A DNA stretch of 64,000 nucleotides from Melanopsichium pennsylvanicum (lineage: Eukaryota; Basidiomycota; Ustilaginomycetes; Ustilaginales). Within the stretch, counting starts at the first letter, position 1. Each line of letters opens with the position of its first letter. The notes under the pieces were generated by a model, which had not been told where the DNA came from, made no database searches, and worked only from the letters and a program-made list of their open reading frames with translations. A program made the position numbers and the translations under genes. The stretch covers positions 434,001 to 498,000 of the forward strand of contig OAPG01000015.1 in NCBI GenBank assembly GCA_900208305.1. The letters are read 5' to 3'. Positions 30,705 through 40,468 of the stretch are shown here, one piece after another.

Positions 30705-31584
30705 GGTCGTAGCCGCGCTGCGCTGCGTTATCGCCGTTGGAGTTGGTGCAAAAAGGGGCGGAAAAACTGAGCTCGGCAGGCCGACCGAAAAGAGGCTGGC
30801 TTTGGCCTTTGAATCAGTGGTCGGGAGAAGCAGCCGACAAAGTTAAGGTGATGACGATCGAGCAAAAGATGACGGTGACAGACAAAGAAGAGAGGAGTGG
30901 TACCCAGAGAGTGCGGTCGGTTATCATCCGATGGCAGTCTCGGCCTGCAACGATACGAAAATCAAAGTGGCCTGCGTCTTTGTAGAGTAATTTCATTAGG
31001 TACAGTCAACAAAATGAATTTCGCTTTCTAGTAGTTTTTAGGAACTTTTTTTTAAATGCGAACCCTGATTTACTCGAGTCTTGAACTAGGTTACGCCGTG
31101 CTGTATCGCGTGCTCAAGTGATTTTCTTCGCAACTTGCAAATCAGCCGCTCTTCACCGGCGAGGTGGTGTCCTCTCGTGGCTTGCTGGTTCTGTCCCTCG
31201 ATGTAAGTGCAAGCTCGAGCTCAATCTAGACATCGACTCCACCATTGCCTCGCCGCATTGTCGTTTTCCGTCTTCTTTAAAAGTACGTCTGTTCCTCTGG
31301 TGTTGCATACATTTGAAATAACTCCGCACCTAGCACAGCCAGAACATCACGGCAGAAAACCCATCAAGACGATAAGGATGCAAAGAAAAAGCTGGTGTTA
31401 TATTTTTGGGCTGTGCTTCGAGGCATGACCACAATGACAAAATACAAAAGGCAGGCTGAGAACGATGGGTGATTGACCTACAGAGCGCCCGATTTTGTAC
31501 TGTTCGCGACAGCCATCCTCGATACTTTACGGCGAGCTGTGAAAGCAAGCGCTACGAAATGCTTCGCTGAATGAAGGAACCCAT
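30705..31584. other. Intergenic: transporter promoter and EGD2 3' flank
   Basis: Promoter side of the transporter gene up to about 31000, then AT-rich sequence and the 3' side of EGD2. No coding sequence is seen. Confidence 0.4.
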
Positions 31585-32401
31585 TTAGGAGGCGTTCATG
31601 ATGGCGTTGATAAGGTCACCATTGGACTCCTTGAGAGCCTTGACGGCCTTTCTGCGAGAGCAGCTCACCTGCTGCATGACGAGGTCAATGTCCTTGGCGT
31701 CAACACCCTCCTCGTCGATGGGCGAGTCATCGTCCTCCTCCTCTTCCTCGACCTTCTTTTCGGCACCGGAACCCGAGTTCTGGAGCGACTCGGAAAGCAA
31801 GCGCTCCTGAGCCTCAGCCTGAGCCATCTGTTGGGCGGCCTGAGCCTGGGCAAGCTGGGACATGTCCTCAGCCTTGGCCTCACCGAAGACAATGTAGACG
31901 TCCGAGTGGGACGACTTGTAAACCTCGGGCTGGGCGATCACGTAGAGGTGCTGTCATGCGCGAGAACACATCATGAGTAGGAAGGAGTACAAGGCGGATC
32001 GAATTTGGTCAGCCTGTGCATTCGTCTGATTAGGAAGAGGGATAAAATCCGGGAACAACTTACACCACGGGGACGGCGCATAGTGACACGGGTGATACCA
32101 CCGACCTTTTTGAGGCCGATTCCCTGGAGAGCCTTGCGCGACTTGCGCTCTGCACGCGAGGCGATCTTGTCGGAGGCGTGGACGTCAGCTCCGGCATCGT
32201 CCGAGTCGAACTCCTGGACGTTAAGCTGTTGTTGGCAGAAATTCGCGGGGCGGGATTCAATGGAGGTTGGAAGAAGCATTGCGGTCAGTTCAAAGTTTCA
32301 ATTAGTGGTGATGCTATCTTGGAGCGGTGTGCGGTGGGAGATAAATGCTGTGAACTCACGTCCTGAACCTCGTCGGCGATCTCTTCAACGGTGGCAGACA
32401 T
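31585..32401 (-). CDS. EGD2: Nascent polypeptide-associated complex subunit alpha
   Basis: Three exons: 32401-32360, 32225-32064 and 31950-31585, with GTGAGT/CAG and GTAAGT/CAG introns, giving 189 residues. Exon 1 encodes [14 protein letters not shown]. Exon 2 carries the start of the NAC domain ([25 protein letters not shown]). Exon 3 completes it ([23 protein letters not shown]) and ends in the UBA domain ([27 protein letters not shown]) after an acidic linker. All joins are in phase 0. NAC alpha pairs with NAC beta at the ribosome exit tunnel and shields nascent chains from wrong SRP targeting. Small ribosome-associated genes with several introns are usual in basidiomycetes. Confidence 0.95.
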
Positions 32402-33124
32402 TTTGACTGCAAGATGGAACGATATGAAAAACAAGAAGGTCGAGTTGGCTGTCGGGTTAGTGATCAGAATTCAGGATGGTGCGAGGACAGTGTGTCGAAG
32501 GGTGTTGCATTGATGCATACGTTTTGGTACGTGTTGGGTTAAGAAACGATTTGTTGATGTAATAGAAGAGAGGAGTGAAGCGGTACAACGGCGACGCCGA
32601 CGACGACGACGACCATGTTGCAGCCGTCCAATCAGCCGACCTGAGTGTGGAAGACTCGCCTCCAGTCAACTCGCAGACCAACGCACACTCGAGACTCGTC
32701 TGCTCTTCTGTGCACTCTCTGTTCAGTCTGTGCTTATTGCGTTTCGAGTTTACTTTGAATATTTTGTAACCAGCCGTCGAGGAATGATTACGAGTTGGTC
32801 CCAGAATTTGTATTACGGCCTCCAGCGCACTTGCTTCCACTCACCGCAGTCTCCAGTTCTCTTGCAGTTGGACCTTTTTTCCTTTTTTTTTTACCCAAAA
32901 ATGTTAGTTTGGTTCTGATGTTGATCGGTCAAATCGGCATCAATCGGGATTTGGAAGGCCTCCACCTTGTTTGATCCGAAGCTGAGCCAAAAGTGATTTC
33001 AATACGACGTCAAACGAGTGGCTGCGAAATCTTAGTATCAAAGACCCTGCAGCAATTCCGAACACCGTGTCTTGATAGAATACCACCATCACTGTACTTC
33101 ACGTCTGGGCCCATCTACATCGTC
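32402..33124. other. Shared promoter between EGD2 and ISA2
   Basis: Divergent intergenic region, pyrimidine-rich near 32875-32895 on the + strand (T runs). No gene is seen. Confidence 0.5.
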
Positions 33125-33909
33125 ATGATGCGATCAACGCTCCAATCAGCACTGTCGAGGTCCGCCCTTCGCAGCACACACGCCTCCACATCAGCGTACA
33201 GGCTCGTACCACATCTTTCATCACGCGGCATCGCCATCTTGTCCTCCTCCCCGTCGTTGATTCGCTCTCCACTTTTGACTTCAAGCGCAATATGCGCCTC
33301 CAATCTGAGCGTATCAGCAACCTCAATTCGTACGTCACAAACCCGACTAGCATCAACGCTGCTTCGCAAGCCAGACGAACCGGAGGAGCCCGAGGTGTAT
33401 CGCAACGGCGAGCCCACCATCATTGCAACTGATCGAGCCATTAATCAGCTCAAGAAGGTTGCTGAGCGAGAGAGAAATCCATCGTTAGCTCTCAGAGTGG
33501 CGGTCGAACCAGGAGGATGTCATGGGTATCAGTACAAGATGGAGATCACAGAGGATATTGAAGAAGATGATTTGTAAGTTTGATGCTGCTTCGGCCATAC
33601 AAATGCTTTTTGTTCACAGACAAAGCTATAGTACTGACACACAATCCTATCTCTTGTTCTCCGTCCTGTCAACATATTTCCTGCTTCCGATCTCTCCCGT
33701 TGTCACTCTTGGAACGATTGCTGCTCAGTCAATTCGAGGTATCGCCAGGTGTTTCGATCTTGGTCGACAGCATCAGCCTAGCGCTTGTGCGCGGGAGCAC
33801 AATTGATTATGTTACTGAGCTTATCGGCTCGCAGTTTGCCATCAAGAACAACCCGCAAGCCAAAGGTGCAGGCTGTGGTTGCGGTGTCAGTTGGGAACCC
33901 GTCATCTGA
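33125..33909 (+). CDS. ISA2: Mitochondrial iron-sulfur assembly protein Isa2
   Basis: Two exons, 33125-33573 and 33729-33909, joined in phase 2 (GTAAGT at 33574; CTGCTCAG ending at 33728), giving 209 residues. The N-terminal stretch, rich in Ser, Arg and Leu with no acidic residues, looks like a mitochondrial presequence. The A-type scaffold domain follows, with the three conserved cysteines: one in EPGGCHGYQYKM and two in AGCGCGVSW. The GSTIDYVTELIG block is typical of Isa2/IscA proteins. With Isa1 and Iba57 it matures 4Fe-4S proteins in the matrix. The first two codons are both ATG, so the start could be one residue later. Confidence 0.92.
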
Positions 33910-34319
33910 CCCGCTCGATCCCTTCACAAATCCATCTTACAGTTCAGGGCTCAGCTTTGATCCGCATTCTTCAGCATCACTACAATTCAAACTCATACCT
34001 TGTACACTATCTGTTCTCTCAATGCAAAATCTCTCCAAAGCCTCCCAGTCCAAGCGGTGGGAGTTTGCCCTGAACCGTCATGGTGCGTCAGATCCGAAAT
34101 TTTGATCTTGTTAGATCTTGGACACCGGAATTGTGCAGTGCTGGCGAGCGCAATTCTGGAAACTTCGCAAAGACACAGCCAAACGCACGCGCTTGGGCCT
34201 TAACTCTGAGCTTGGCTCAATTTCAAAGACCAACACTTTTACACTTTTGCTCTCTCTCTTTCTCTCTTCCAACGACTCACTCTAAATCACCACCATCGCA
34301 TCAAACATTCCACCCCAAC
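33910..34319. other. Intergenic: CDC37 promoter
   Basis: Contains an ATG at 34080 that is in frame with CDC37 without an intervening stop, but the encoded 80 residues are not family-like. CT-rich leader at 34245-34275. No other gene is seen. Confidence 0.45.
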
Positions 34320-35822
34320 ATGCCGCTTAATTACTCCAAATGGGACAATCTCGAGCTTTCCGACGACTCGGACATCGAGGTTCATCCCAACATTGACAAG
34401 AAATCCTTCATTCGATGGAAGCAGCGTGATATTCACGAGAAGCGAGATCAGCGCAAAGCAGAAAAGGATGCCATCAAGGCCGAGATTGACACCACCACTG
34501 CTCTCTCCCCTCGACTTGACGAACTTGTGGAGAACACAAAGAACCAAGGCTCCTCTTACTACTCTAGAGAAGTGGCGAGGCTCAGTGCCGGTCGACAGGA
34601 GAGGGGAAGCAAGGATGGACCCAACGGACCCACCACAGATGACATGATCTTGAGTCTCTTGCTTCAGATTCAGCAGCAAGACCACGTGAAAGGCAAGGGT
34701 GGTAATGAACTGGATCAAGTTCTACTCAAGGAGCTCCAAGGCCACAAGGAGAAGCTGGGTGCAAGGAAGACACAGATCCAATTCGAATTGGAGCAGATGG
34801 AAAAGGAGGATTCCAAAAAGATCACAAGTGACAGCATCAGGGAAGGCTGGAACTCAGGCTATGTTGCAAAGGCCGAGTGCGAGCCAGAACCGAAACCGAA
34901 ACCAAAATCGTCGGCAGCTAAGGGCAAAAAGAAGGCTGAAACTGTCATCGAGACACTCAATTCCCCGTCCGCTTCTGGGTCCACCTCGGCCAAACCTAGC
35001 TCCGGCAACGAAAGCAACGACGAAGAAGAAGATGAAATTCCCGAAGCAGACGACGTCATGCGTCGATTTGCTCAACTGCCGTCCTGCGTTCCTTCGTCCA
35101 TCCCACTTTCCGCTTCCAATCTTCCCGGCAACTTTGACCCGGCCAAATCTCTCAACATCTCTGCGTTTGAGACGGCGCTGCAGTTCCTGTCCAAGCACAA
35201 ATTCCTGCTCAACCCCAACAACGGCACCACCGACTCGCTGCTTTTGGAAGCATTCAACGCGCAGATTGCGACCAATTCGTCTCTCGCGCGACAATGTGTG
35301 GAGAAGGCGCTCATGATTCAATACTGCAACAAGTTGGGACCGGATGGAGTCAATTTGTTCTTCCGACGTATGGTTGGATCTAAAGATGGACGAGCGAGTG
35401 TGGTTTATCTTGACGACGTTCTTGCGACATATTCAAGGATCAGGGATCGATCCAAGGCGTTGTCGGAACAGCAAAGTGCTTCGGGCGAGGAACAGATCCA
35501 ATTGGTGGCAGAAGACGAAAATACCATCATCGGATTCGAAATTCCAGATGGTCCTCCACCAGACGTGATCGAACTGGAAGGTGAAGCAAAGGAGAAATTG
35601 GATCCTGAACAGGTAAAAGCTTGGTTGCAAAACCGATGGGATATCTTTTCGAGTTTCCCAGAAGAGTTTAGACAGGCGTTGGAAACAAAGCAGTTGAACA
35701 AAGTTAACGAGGTGTTGGGAAAGATGAAGGTGGATGATGCAGAAGCGATCGTGGGTCAGTTGGATCAGGCGGGGATCTTGAATTTCTCTAGTTCAGAAGT
35801 TAGAGATGAAACCGGGCGTTAA
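34320..35822 (+). CDS. CDC37: Hsp90 co-chaperone Cdc37
   Basis: 500 residues from ATG 34320, chosen because MPLNYSKWDNLELSDDSD is the conserved kinase-binding N terminus of Cdc37; Ser14 in LSDDSD is the known CK2 site. An in-frame upstream ATG at 34080 would bury this N terminus and is unlikely to be used. The coiled-coil region (FIRWKQRDIHEKRDQRKAEKD) follows, then an acidic low-complexity linker (EEEDEIPEADD). The Hsp90-binding central domain comes next (ETALQFLSKHKFLL, ARQCVEKALMIQYC), and then a C-terminal domain with KLDPEQVKAWLQNRWDIF. It delivers client kinases to Hsp90 in the cytosol. Single exon. Confidence 0.95.
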   Translation: MPLNYSKWDNLELSDDSDIEVHPNIDKKSFIRWKQRDIHEKRDQRKAEKDAIKAEIDTTTALSPRLDELVENTKNQGSSYYSREVARLSAGRQERGSKDGPNGPTTDDMILSLLLQIQQQDHVKGKGGNELDQVLLKELQGHKEKLGARKTQIQFELEQMEKEDSKKITSDSIREGWNSGYVAKAECEPEPKPKPKSSAAKGKKKAETVIETLNSPSASGSTSAKPSSGNESNDEEEDEIPEADDVMRRFAQLPSCVPSSIPLSASNLPGNFDPAKSLNISAFETALQFLSKHKFLLNPNNGTTDSLLLEAFNAQIATNSSLARQCVEKALMIQYCNKLGPDGVNLFFRRMVGSKDGRASVVYLDDVLATYSRIRDRSKALSEQQSASGEEQIQLVAEDENTIIGFEIPDGPPPDVIELEGEAKEKLDPEQVKAWLQNRWDIFSSFPEEFRQALETKQLNKVNEVLGKMKVDDAEAIVGQLDQAGILNFSSSEVRDETGR

Positions 35823-36149
35823 GGCAGACCGCTCTCTATGATTGACAGTTCACACACCAATTCAACCTCGAGTTATCGGATCATATGTTTAACCCCTTGC
35901 ACACAAAACGTGGTCCTAAAGTGTGTAAGAAAATTCGTTTCGAACTGAGCCAAAATCACCGCACTGCTCGAGAAATCAATTTGAGAACGCCATTCTGGGG
36001 AAAGCCAATTAAGCCAGAGCAGGAAGGTGGTTGTTGACACAGGGGGGCGTTTGCTCGTGCGTCATGTTCGCAGGCGCGCGACACAGTCAAAGATTAATGA
36101 AAAAGGAAAACAAAGTGTGGTAATAAATTCGAACTTCAATGATAAAGGT
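35823..36149. other. Convergent 3' flanks of CDC37 and COG7
   Basis: No coding sequence. A-rich stretch near 36095-36125. Nothing else is seen. Confidence 0.4.
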
Positions 36150-38963
36150 TTAGATCCACCCTCGTAGTCGAGCTACAGTCCTAAATGCATCCGAACGAAC
36201 CAATGCGTTCACTTGGTCTTCTTGCCACCCTTGCAAGTCATCCTTCCTCTCACCCTGTCTCGCATCGCCCTTGACCCCAACCACGTATTCCGAAACGAGC
36301 AGTCTTCCCGTTTCAGCGTTGATTTCAGCAGCCTTCTTCCAGAAGCGCAGGATCTGCTCACTTTCCGAAAAGATGACCGAAGAAATGTTGCTCAGGTAAT
36401 CCAGATCTGCTGCCAACTGCGCTACTCCGATTTCGGTCAAACGAGGCATCGAGGGAAGAACAGAGCTGAGGAAGCGCTTGAAAAACAGAGTGAGTAGCGA
36501 GCGCAAGTATTGAGAAAGCACACCCGCGTCGCTTTCACCTTCTTCGCCAGCGACAGCGACAGCAGCATCGCCGGCAGTCGGAAGCGGCGTAGGCACGGTG
36601 GTGGTGGAAAACGCTTGGCGATGCATGGTTACTCTTCCAGACGCAGCGTCACCCGGGACCATTGTTGCGTGCCTCACGTGTGACATTGCCCTCTCTTCCC
36701 TATCCGCAGCATTTGTAAGGCCTTCGCCCTTGTCGGTTCGAAGACAGAAAAGCAGCACTTCATCCGCATATCCTTCAAACAGCCTCGGCAGGTTGAGCAT
36801 GGCTTCACCCACTCTTGCCATAGCCTCGGTCGGGCTGAGACTGAATTTGGGCATGGCCAGATCATACTCGTTGACTATGCTAGGGTGTTTGTTGGATGTC
36901 CAGATGGCGAGAGTAGGGTAGAGCTCAAGTTCGGGGAGGAACTGCGAAAGGACGAGATCATGTTGAAATGCTTGTACTCTGGATACGATCGAGAGGATCG
37001 ACGCATGGGCGACCGGGAGCAGAAGAAGTTCATTTGATCCAGAGTTCCACGAAAGAGTGGAGAGGAATCGCTTCGCCTTGGCAATATGCTCGTGCAAGGC
37101 AGCTGAATTGAGTGACGACGTCGCCAAGGCTGATGTTGGACTTGTAAAATCGACCGTTGCCTGCTCTGCAATTGGAGAAGAGGGACGTTTTGCAACAGCA
37201 TCGAGCTCCGAGATTTGGTAGGCTATGCTTACCTCCAGTCCTCGTAGCGCAGCTACTGCGTCCTTGCAGGCGGCAAGATTTTCGGTAGCTTTCCTGAACT
37301 CGTCCCAGTCGCTCGCTGCGAGCACTTCTCCCCTCTCGTCATATGTCAATGCAGCCTGCCTGGCACCATCAGACAGGTGCAATCTTCGGATCCTCCCTTG
37401 CAAATTGTCGAGCACGCTGTGCATCTCAGAGTCGAGTTCAGCACGCGCCCGCTCCATGACGGTCTCAAACATGCTGTCCAATATGGGAAGTAGCGACGGC
37501 GTCGCAAAGGATTTTGTGAGCGCTGTTGACCTTCTCAGGGCGGCCTTGACGACTTGCAAGGCCTGCGTCGATGCAGTTGAGACAGATATCGAGGCAGAAG
37601 AGGTTGGAGCTTGCAGTGAGTGCAAGCGGGTTTGCATGGCTTCGGCCTCGAACGTCGCGAGACGGGTCTGATAGGGAATGAAAGGCTCGATCATCAGCCT
37701 GAGCCATGACTTGTCGGTGGTTTGGAGGGCTAGCAAGTTGGTATCGATGGGTGAGGATGAAGCGTCCGCGTCATCGTCTGGCTTCTGCTGTGAAGTCCTT
37801 GCTTCCGGCAAGATGGAGTGAACTGCCCGAAGAGCTTCTTCTGTGGCCTTGTAGCCATCAGTGAGTGCCACCAAGAAGTTTTCAAGATCAGGTGCACGGG
37901 TGGCTTGCTGAACGCAGACGTGTATAGGAGGATCCAGCCTGAACAGGATGTCTGCGGTCAGAAGCTGTGTAGCTCTGTTGGGATCTGAGAATAGCGAGAA
38001 TGATGCGACACGTTCCTCGCCCAGGAGCGCTAGAAGGTCTCCAAACAGCGAGGTGAGCTGTGATGGAAGTGGCTTGTCGCTCGTCTCTGCGGCAATTTCG
38101 GCCCATCGGGATAGCAGAGCCTGTGATCGAGACTGGGTGTAGACGTGAAAGAAAGTAGAGTCGCCGTTCTGAGTTTTAGCGAGCAGCTTTGCGATATGAG
38201 CGACTTGATCTGCATCTCGAGCTGCGATTGCCTGCTGCAGCGCTGGTACAAGCTGTCGCTGTATATCTTGAGTGAGAGTCTCGAGCAATGCGCTTCTCTC
38301 GTGGTTTGACTTTGCTGAGCCGCTAAAGAGTCGCAACGAGTCGGCGGCTTTGGTGACCCTGTCAACTGCTTCCTGCCATCTTTGCTCAGTGAGGAGCATG
38401 GTGACGTGGCCATCCAGCGTTGACCATGCTTGTGCCTCCCTAAGCGCGTGACGTGCATCGATAAGTCCAGCTTTTGCTTTGGACAGCGCGGCGATGCGCG
38501 CCAATGCTGCATCGGTTTCGGCATCCTTTGAGGACGTTTGTGTTTGCAGGTCATGCAAGCGGGATTGGAGGGTGGTCGCGGTCTCGGACATGAGCTTGAG
38601 CTCGATTCCAATCTTGGAGATGGTTGAAACCAACGAGGTGGTGATGTGATCGAGCTCCATACGAGATGCATCGCGTACCGAGGAAACAGAAAGCGAGAGT
38701 TGGCGGAGTGCGACCGAGATGTCGTCTAGCTTTGATGTTGCGTTGGCAGTAGTGTATGCGCCTTGAGTATGATTTTGTGCGTATGATGAGGATGCAGTAA
38801 TTATTGAAGAAGAGGCGGCGTAGTGGTCAAGCCAAGCAGCGAGCTCAGCTGGTTGTCGAGCGTTGCGCAATGCAATTACAGCGTCTGAGCCTTGAGGTTG
38901 TCTTGATGACGCAGCAACGTCGGATGGTCCTTGCTGCTCAGGAGCCGACGGTGAAAGCGTCAT
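36150..38963 (-). CDS. COG7: Conserved oligomeric Golgi complex subunit 7
   Basis: 937 residues from ATG 38963 (MTLSPSAPEQQG). Upstream in-frame sequence to 39059 has no ATG. The N terminus carries the COG7-like start (ALRNARQPAELAAWLDHYAASS) and a long coiled coil (KIGIELKLMSETATTLQSRL) followed by LREAQAWSTLDGHVTMLL, which matches the ADKWSTL region of COG7 better than other COG subunits. The C-terminal helical part includes FSLSPTEAMARVGEAMLNLP and VAQLAADLDYLSNI. COG is a tethering complex for retrograde vesicles at the Golgi. Single exon; it ends TVARLRGWI. COG4 was considered and judged a poorer match. Confidence 0.8.
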   Translation of the reverse strand: MTLSPSAPEQQGPSDVAASSRQPQGSDAVIALRNARQPAELAAWLDHYAASSSIITASSSYAQNHTQGAYTTANATSKLDDISVALRQLSLSVSSVRDASRMELDHITTSLVSTISKIGIELKLMSETATTLQSRLHDLQTQTSSKDAETDAALARIAALSKAKAGLIDARHALREAQAWSTLDGHVTMLLTEQRWQEAVDRVTKAADSLRLFSGSAKSNHERSALLETLTQDIQRQLVPALQQAIAARDADQVAHIAKLLAKTQNGDSTFFHVYTQSRSQALLSRWAEIAAETSDKPLPSQLTSLFGDLLALLGEERVASFSLFSDPNRATQLLTADILFRLDPPIHVCVQQATRAPDLENFLVALTDGYKATEEALRAVHSILPEARTSQQKPDDDADASSSPIDTNLLALQTTDKSWLRLMIEPFIPYQTRLATFEAEAMQTRLHSLQAPTSSASISVSTASTQALQVVKAALRRSTALTKSFATPSLLPILDSMFETVMERARAELDSEMHSVLDNLQGRIRRLHLSDGARQAALTYDERGEVLAASDWDEFRKATENLAACKDAVAALRGLEVSIAYQISELDAVAKRPSSPIAEQATVDFTSPTSALATSSLNSAALHEHIAKAKRFLSTLSWNSGSNELLLLPVAHASILSIVSRVQAFQHDLVLSQFLPELELYPTLAIWTSNKHPSIVNEYDLAMPKFSLSPTEAMARVGEAMLNLPRLFEGYADEVLLFCLRTDKGEGLTNAADREERAMSHVRHATMVPGDAASGRVTMHRQAFSTTTVPTPLPTAGDAAVAVAGEEGESDAGVLSQYLRSLLTLFFKRFLSSVLPSMPRLTEIGVAQLAADLDYLSNISSVIFSESEQILRFWKKAAEINAETGRLLVSEYVVGVKGDARQGERKDDLQGWQEDQVNALVRSDAFRTVARLRGWI

Positions 38964-39314
38964 GACTGTCGCTATATGCTGACTGAACCACGTCGGAAGG
39001 GTGGCCGAGATGAGATATAGAAGGGATGGGTAGCATGTGATGATAGATACTCGAGCCAAAAAGAAAAGTGATTACAGGGTCCTTTGCCATCTTTACGGTC
39101 TGTGCTCGGTGTATTTTTGTGTTTCTCGACTGTCCCACTTGACCTTCTTCTTCTTCTTGCCCAATTTTTCCGGAACAGGGTTTTGGTTGCGTGATTTTTT
39201 TAGTCTTTTTTTTTTTTCTTTTTTTTTTTTAGGTGTAAGGACAAGACTGTTTTACCGCCATCTCACCCTGTCTCTCTATCTCTCTCTCTTTCACCATCTC
39301 AACTGATCGTCACA
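38964..39314. other. Shared promoter of COG7 and RRP43
   Basis: 351 bp with T-rich runs at 39198-39231 and a TCTCTCTATCTCTCTC stretch just before the RRP43 ATG. No gene is seen. Confidence 0.5.
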
Positions 39315-40268
39315 ATGTCGGCAGCATCAGTAGCAGGTCCATCGAGCACTGCGTCTTCGTCGAACAACGCAGATCTCGTTGCTACCACCTTTAAACGCCT
39401 CCACCCTGTCTCGTACCTCTCACGTTTTCTCGATTCTTCAATTCGCGAAGATGGACGTGCCCTTGCCGCTTTCCGCGATGCCACGCTCACCCTAGGCTCC
39501 ATCTCCACTGCTGATGGCTCTGCATTCGTTCGCATCGGCAACACTTCCTGTATTGCTGCTATCAAGGCCGAGGTCGCCCCACCTCAACTCGCCCGTCCAC
39601 GAGATGGATATCTCATCCCCAACGTCGAACTTCCTGCCGTATGCTCGTCCAAGTTCAAACCAGGTGCACCTCAGGGGGAAGCTCAGGTGCTCACTAGTAG
39701 GCTGTTGGCTCTGCTGAACAGCTCAAATGTGCTCGATATGCAACAGCTCTACATTGAGCACGGGAAAGCAGTGTGGTGCTTGTATCTCGATATAAGCTTC
39801 ATCTGCTTCGATGGCAATGCCATGGACGCAGCCGTCCTAGCCGCTGTGGCTGCCCTTTCAGACACCAGACTCTCCAAGGCCTCTTATGACCCAGACACAG
39901 AGCAAGTCTCCTGCTCAACCCATCCTTCCGCCCGAGCAAAGTTGCACCTCAACGACGTCCCCTTTGCTGCTTCCTTTGCCATCTTCGACAACGCCCACCT
40001 TTTGAGCGACCCAACCGCCTTTGAATCCGCCCTATCCGCGTCCCACATCACCGTTGCCATCTCAATCCACCCATCATCCATCTCCAAAGCGTCAAAGTCA
40101 AAGCCCGTCGTCACTTACTTCCATCAGTCAGGCAGACTTTCAACAAATGCGTCCCAACAATCTCAGGCTGCATCGGATCAAGACAATCTTCAAACTTGCA
40201 TAGACAGAGCTCACGCCAGAGCAAAGCAGTTGGCCGTATTGTTGCGCGACGCTCAATCTCTTGATTGA
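39315..40268 (+). CDS. RRP43: Exosome ring subunit Rrp43 (EXOSC8-like)
   Basis: 317 residues, starting MSAASVAGPSS. RNase PH-type fold: SYLSRFLDSSIREDGRAL (the RPDGR region of the family, here REDGRAL), TLGSISTADGSAFVRIGNTS, and the second half ELPAVCSSKFKPGAP, YIEHGKAVWCLYLDISFICF and DAAVLAAVAALSDTRL. It lacks the catalytic residues of bacterial RNase PH, as expected for a structural subunit of the eukaryotic exosome core. Its role is in 3'-5' RNA processing and decay in nucleus and cytosol. Single exon. The 200 bases to the stop of the convergent PUF gene hold no other gene. Confidence 0.88.
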   Translation: MSAASVAGPSSTASSSNNADLVATTFKRLHPVSYLSRFLDSSIREDGRALAAFRDATLTLGSISTADGSAFVRIGNTSCIAAIKAEVAPPQLARPRDGYLIPNVELPAVCSSKFKPGAPQGEAQVLTSRLLALLNSSNVLDMQQLYIEHGKAVWCLYLDISFICFDGNAMDAAVLAAVAALSDTRLSKASYDPDTEQVSCSTHPSARAKLHLNDVPFAASFAIFDNAHLLSDPTAFESALSASHITVAISIHPSSISKASKSKPVVTYFHQSGRLSTNASQQSQAASDQDNLQTCIDRAHARAKQLAVLLRDAQSLD

Positions 40269-40468
40269 TCAGATACAGGCGCAATCTGCACAGCTCGACT
40301 GCAATCATTATGAATCAGCATGCCTTCTTTTTGTATTTGTACTCGATTTTATTTCCTTCTTAATCATCAACGACAGCTATCGCAACGAGTCATGCAGCGT
40401 GCTTTCAAAGTATTTCGAACACTCGCTTGGACATGAGCTTTTTTTTTCTCTCTGGGTCGCGGAAGATG

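Noticed and set aside
34080..34319. In-frame ATG at 34080 as the start of CDC37
   Set aside because: It would add 80 non-conserved residues before MPLNYSKWD, which must be near the N terminus in this family.
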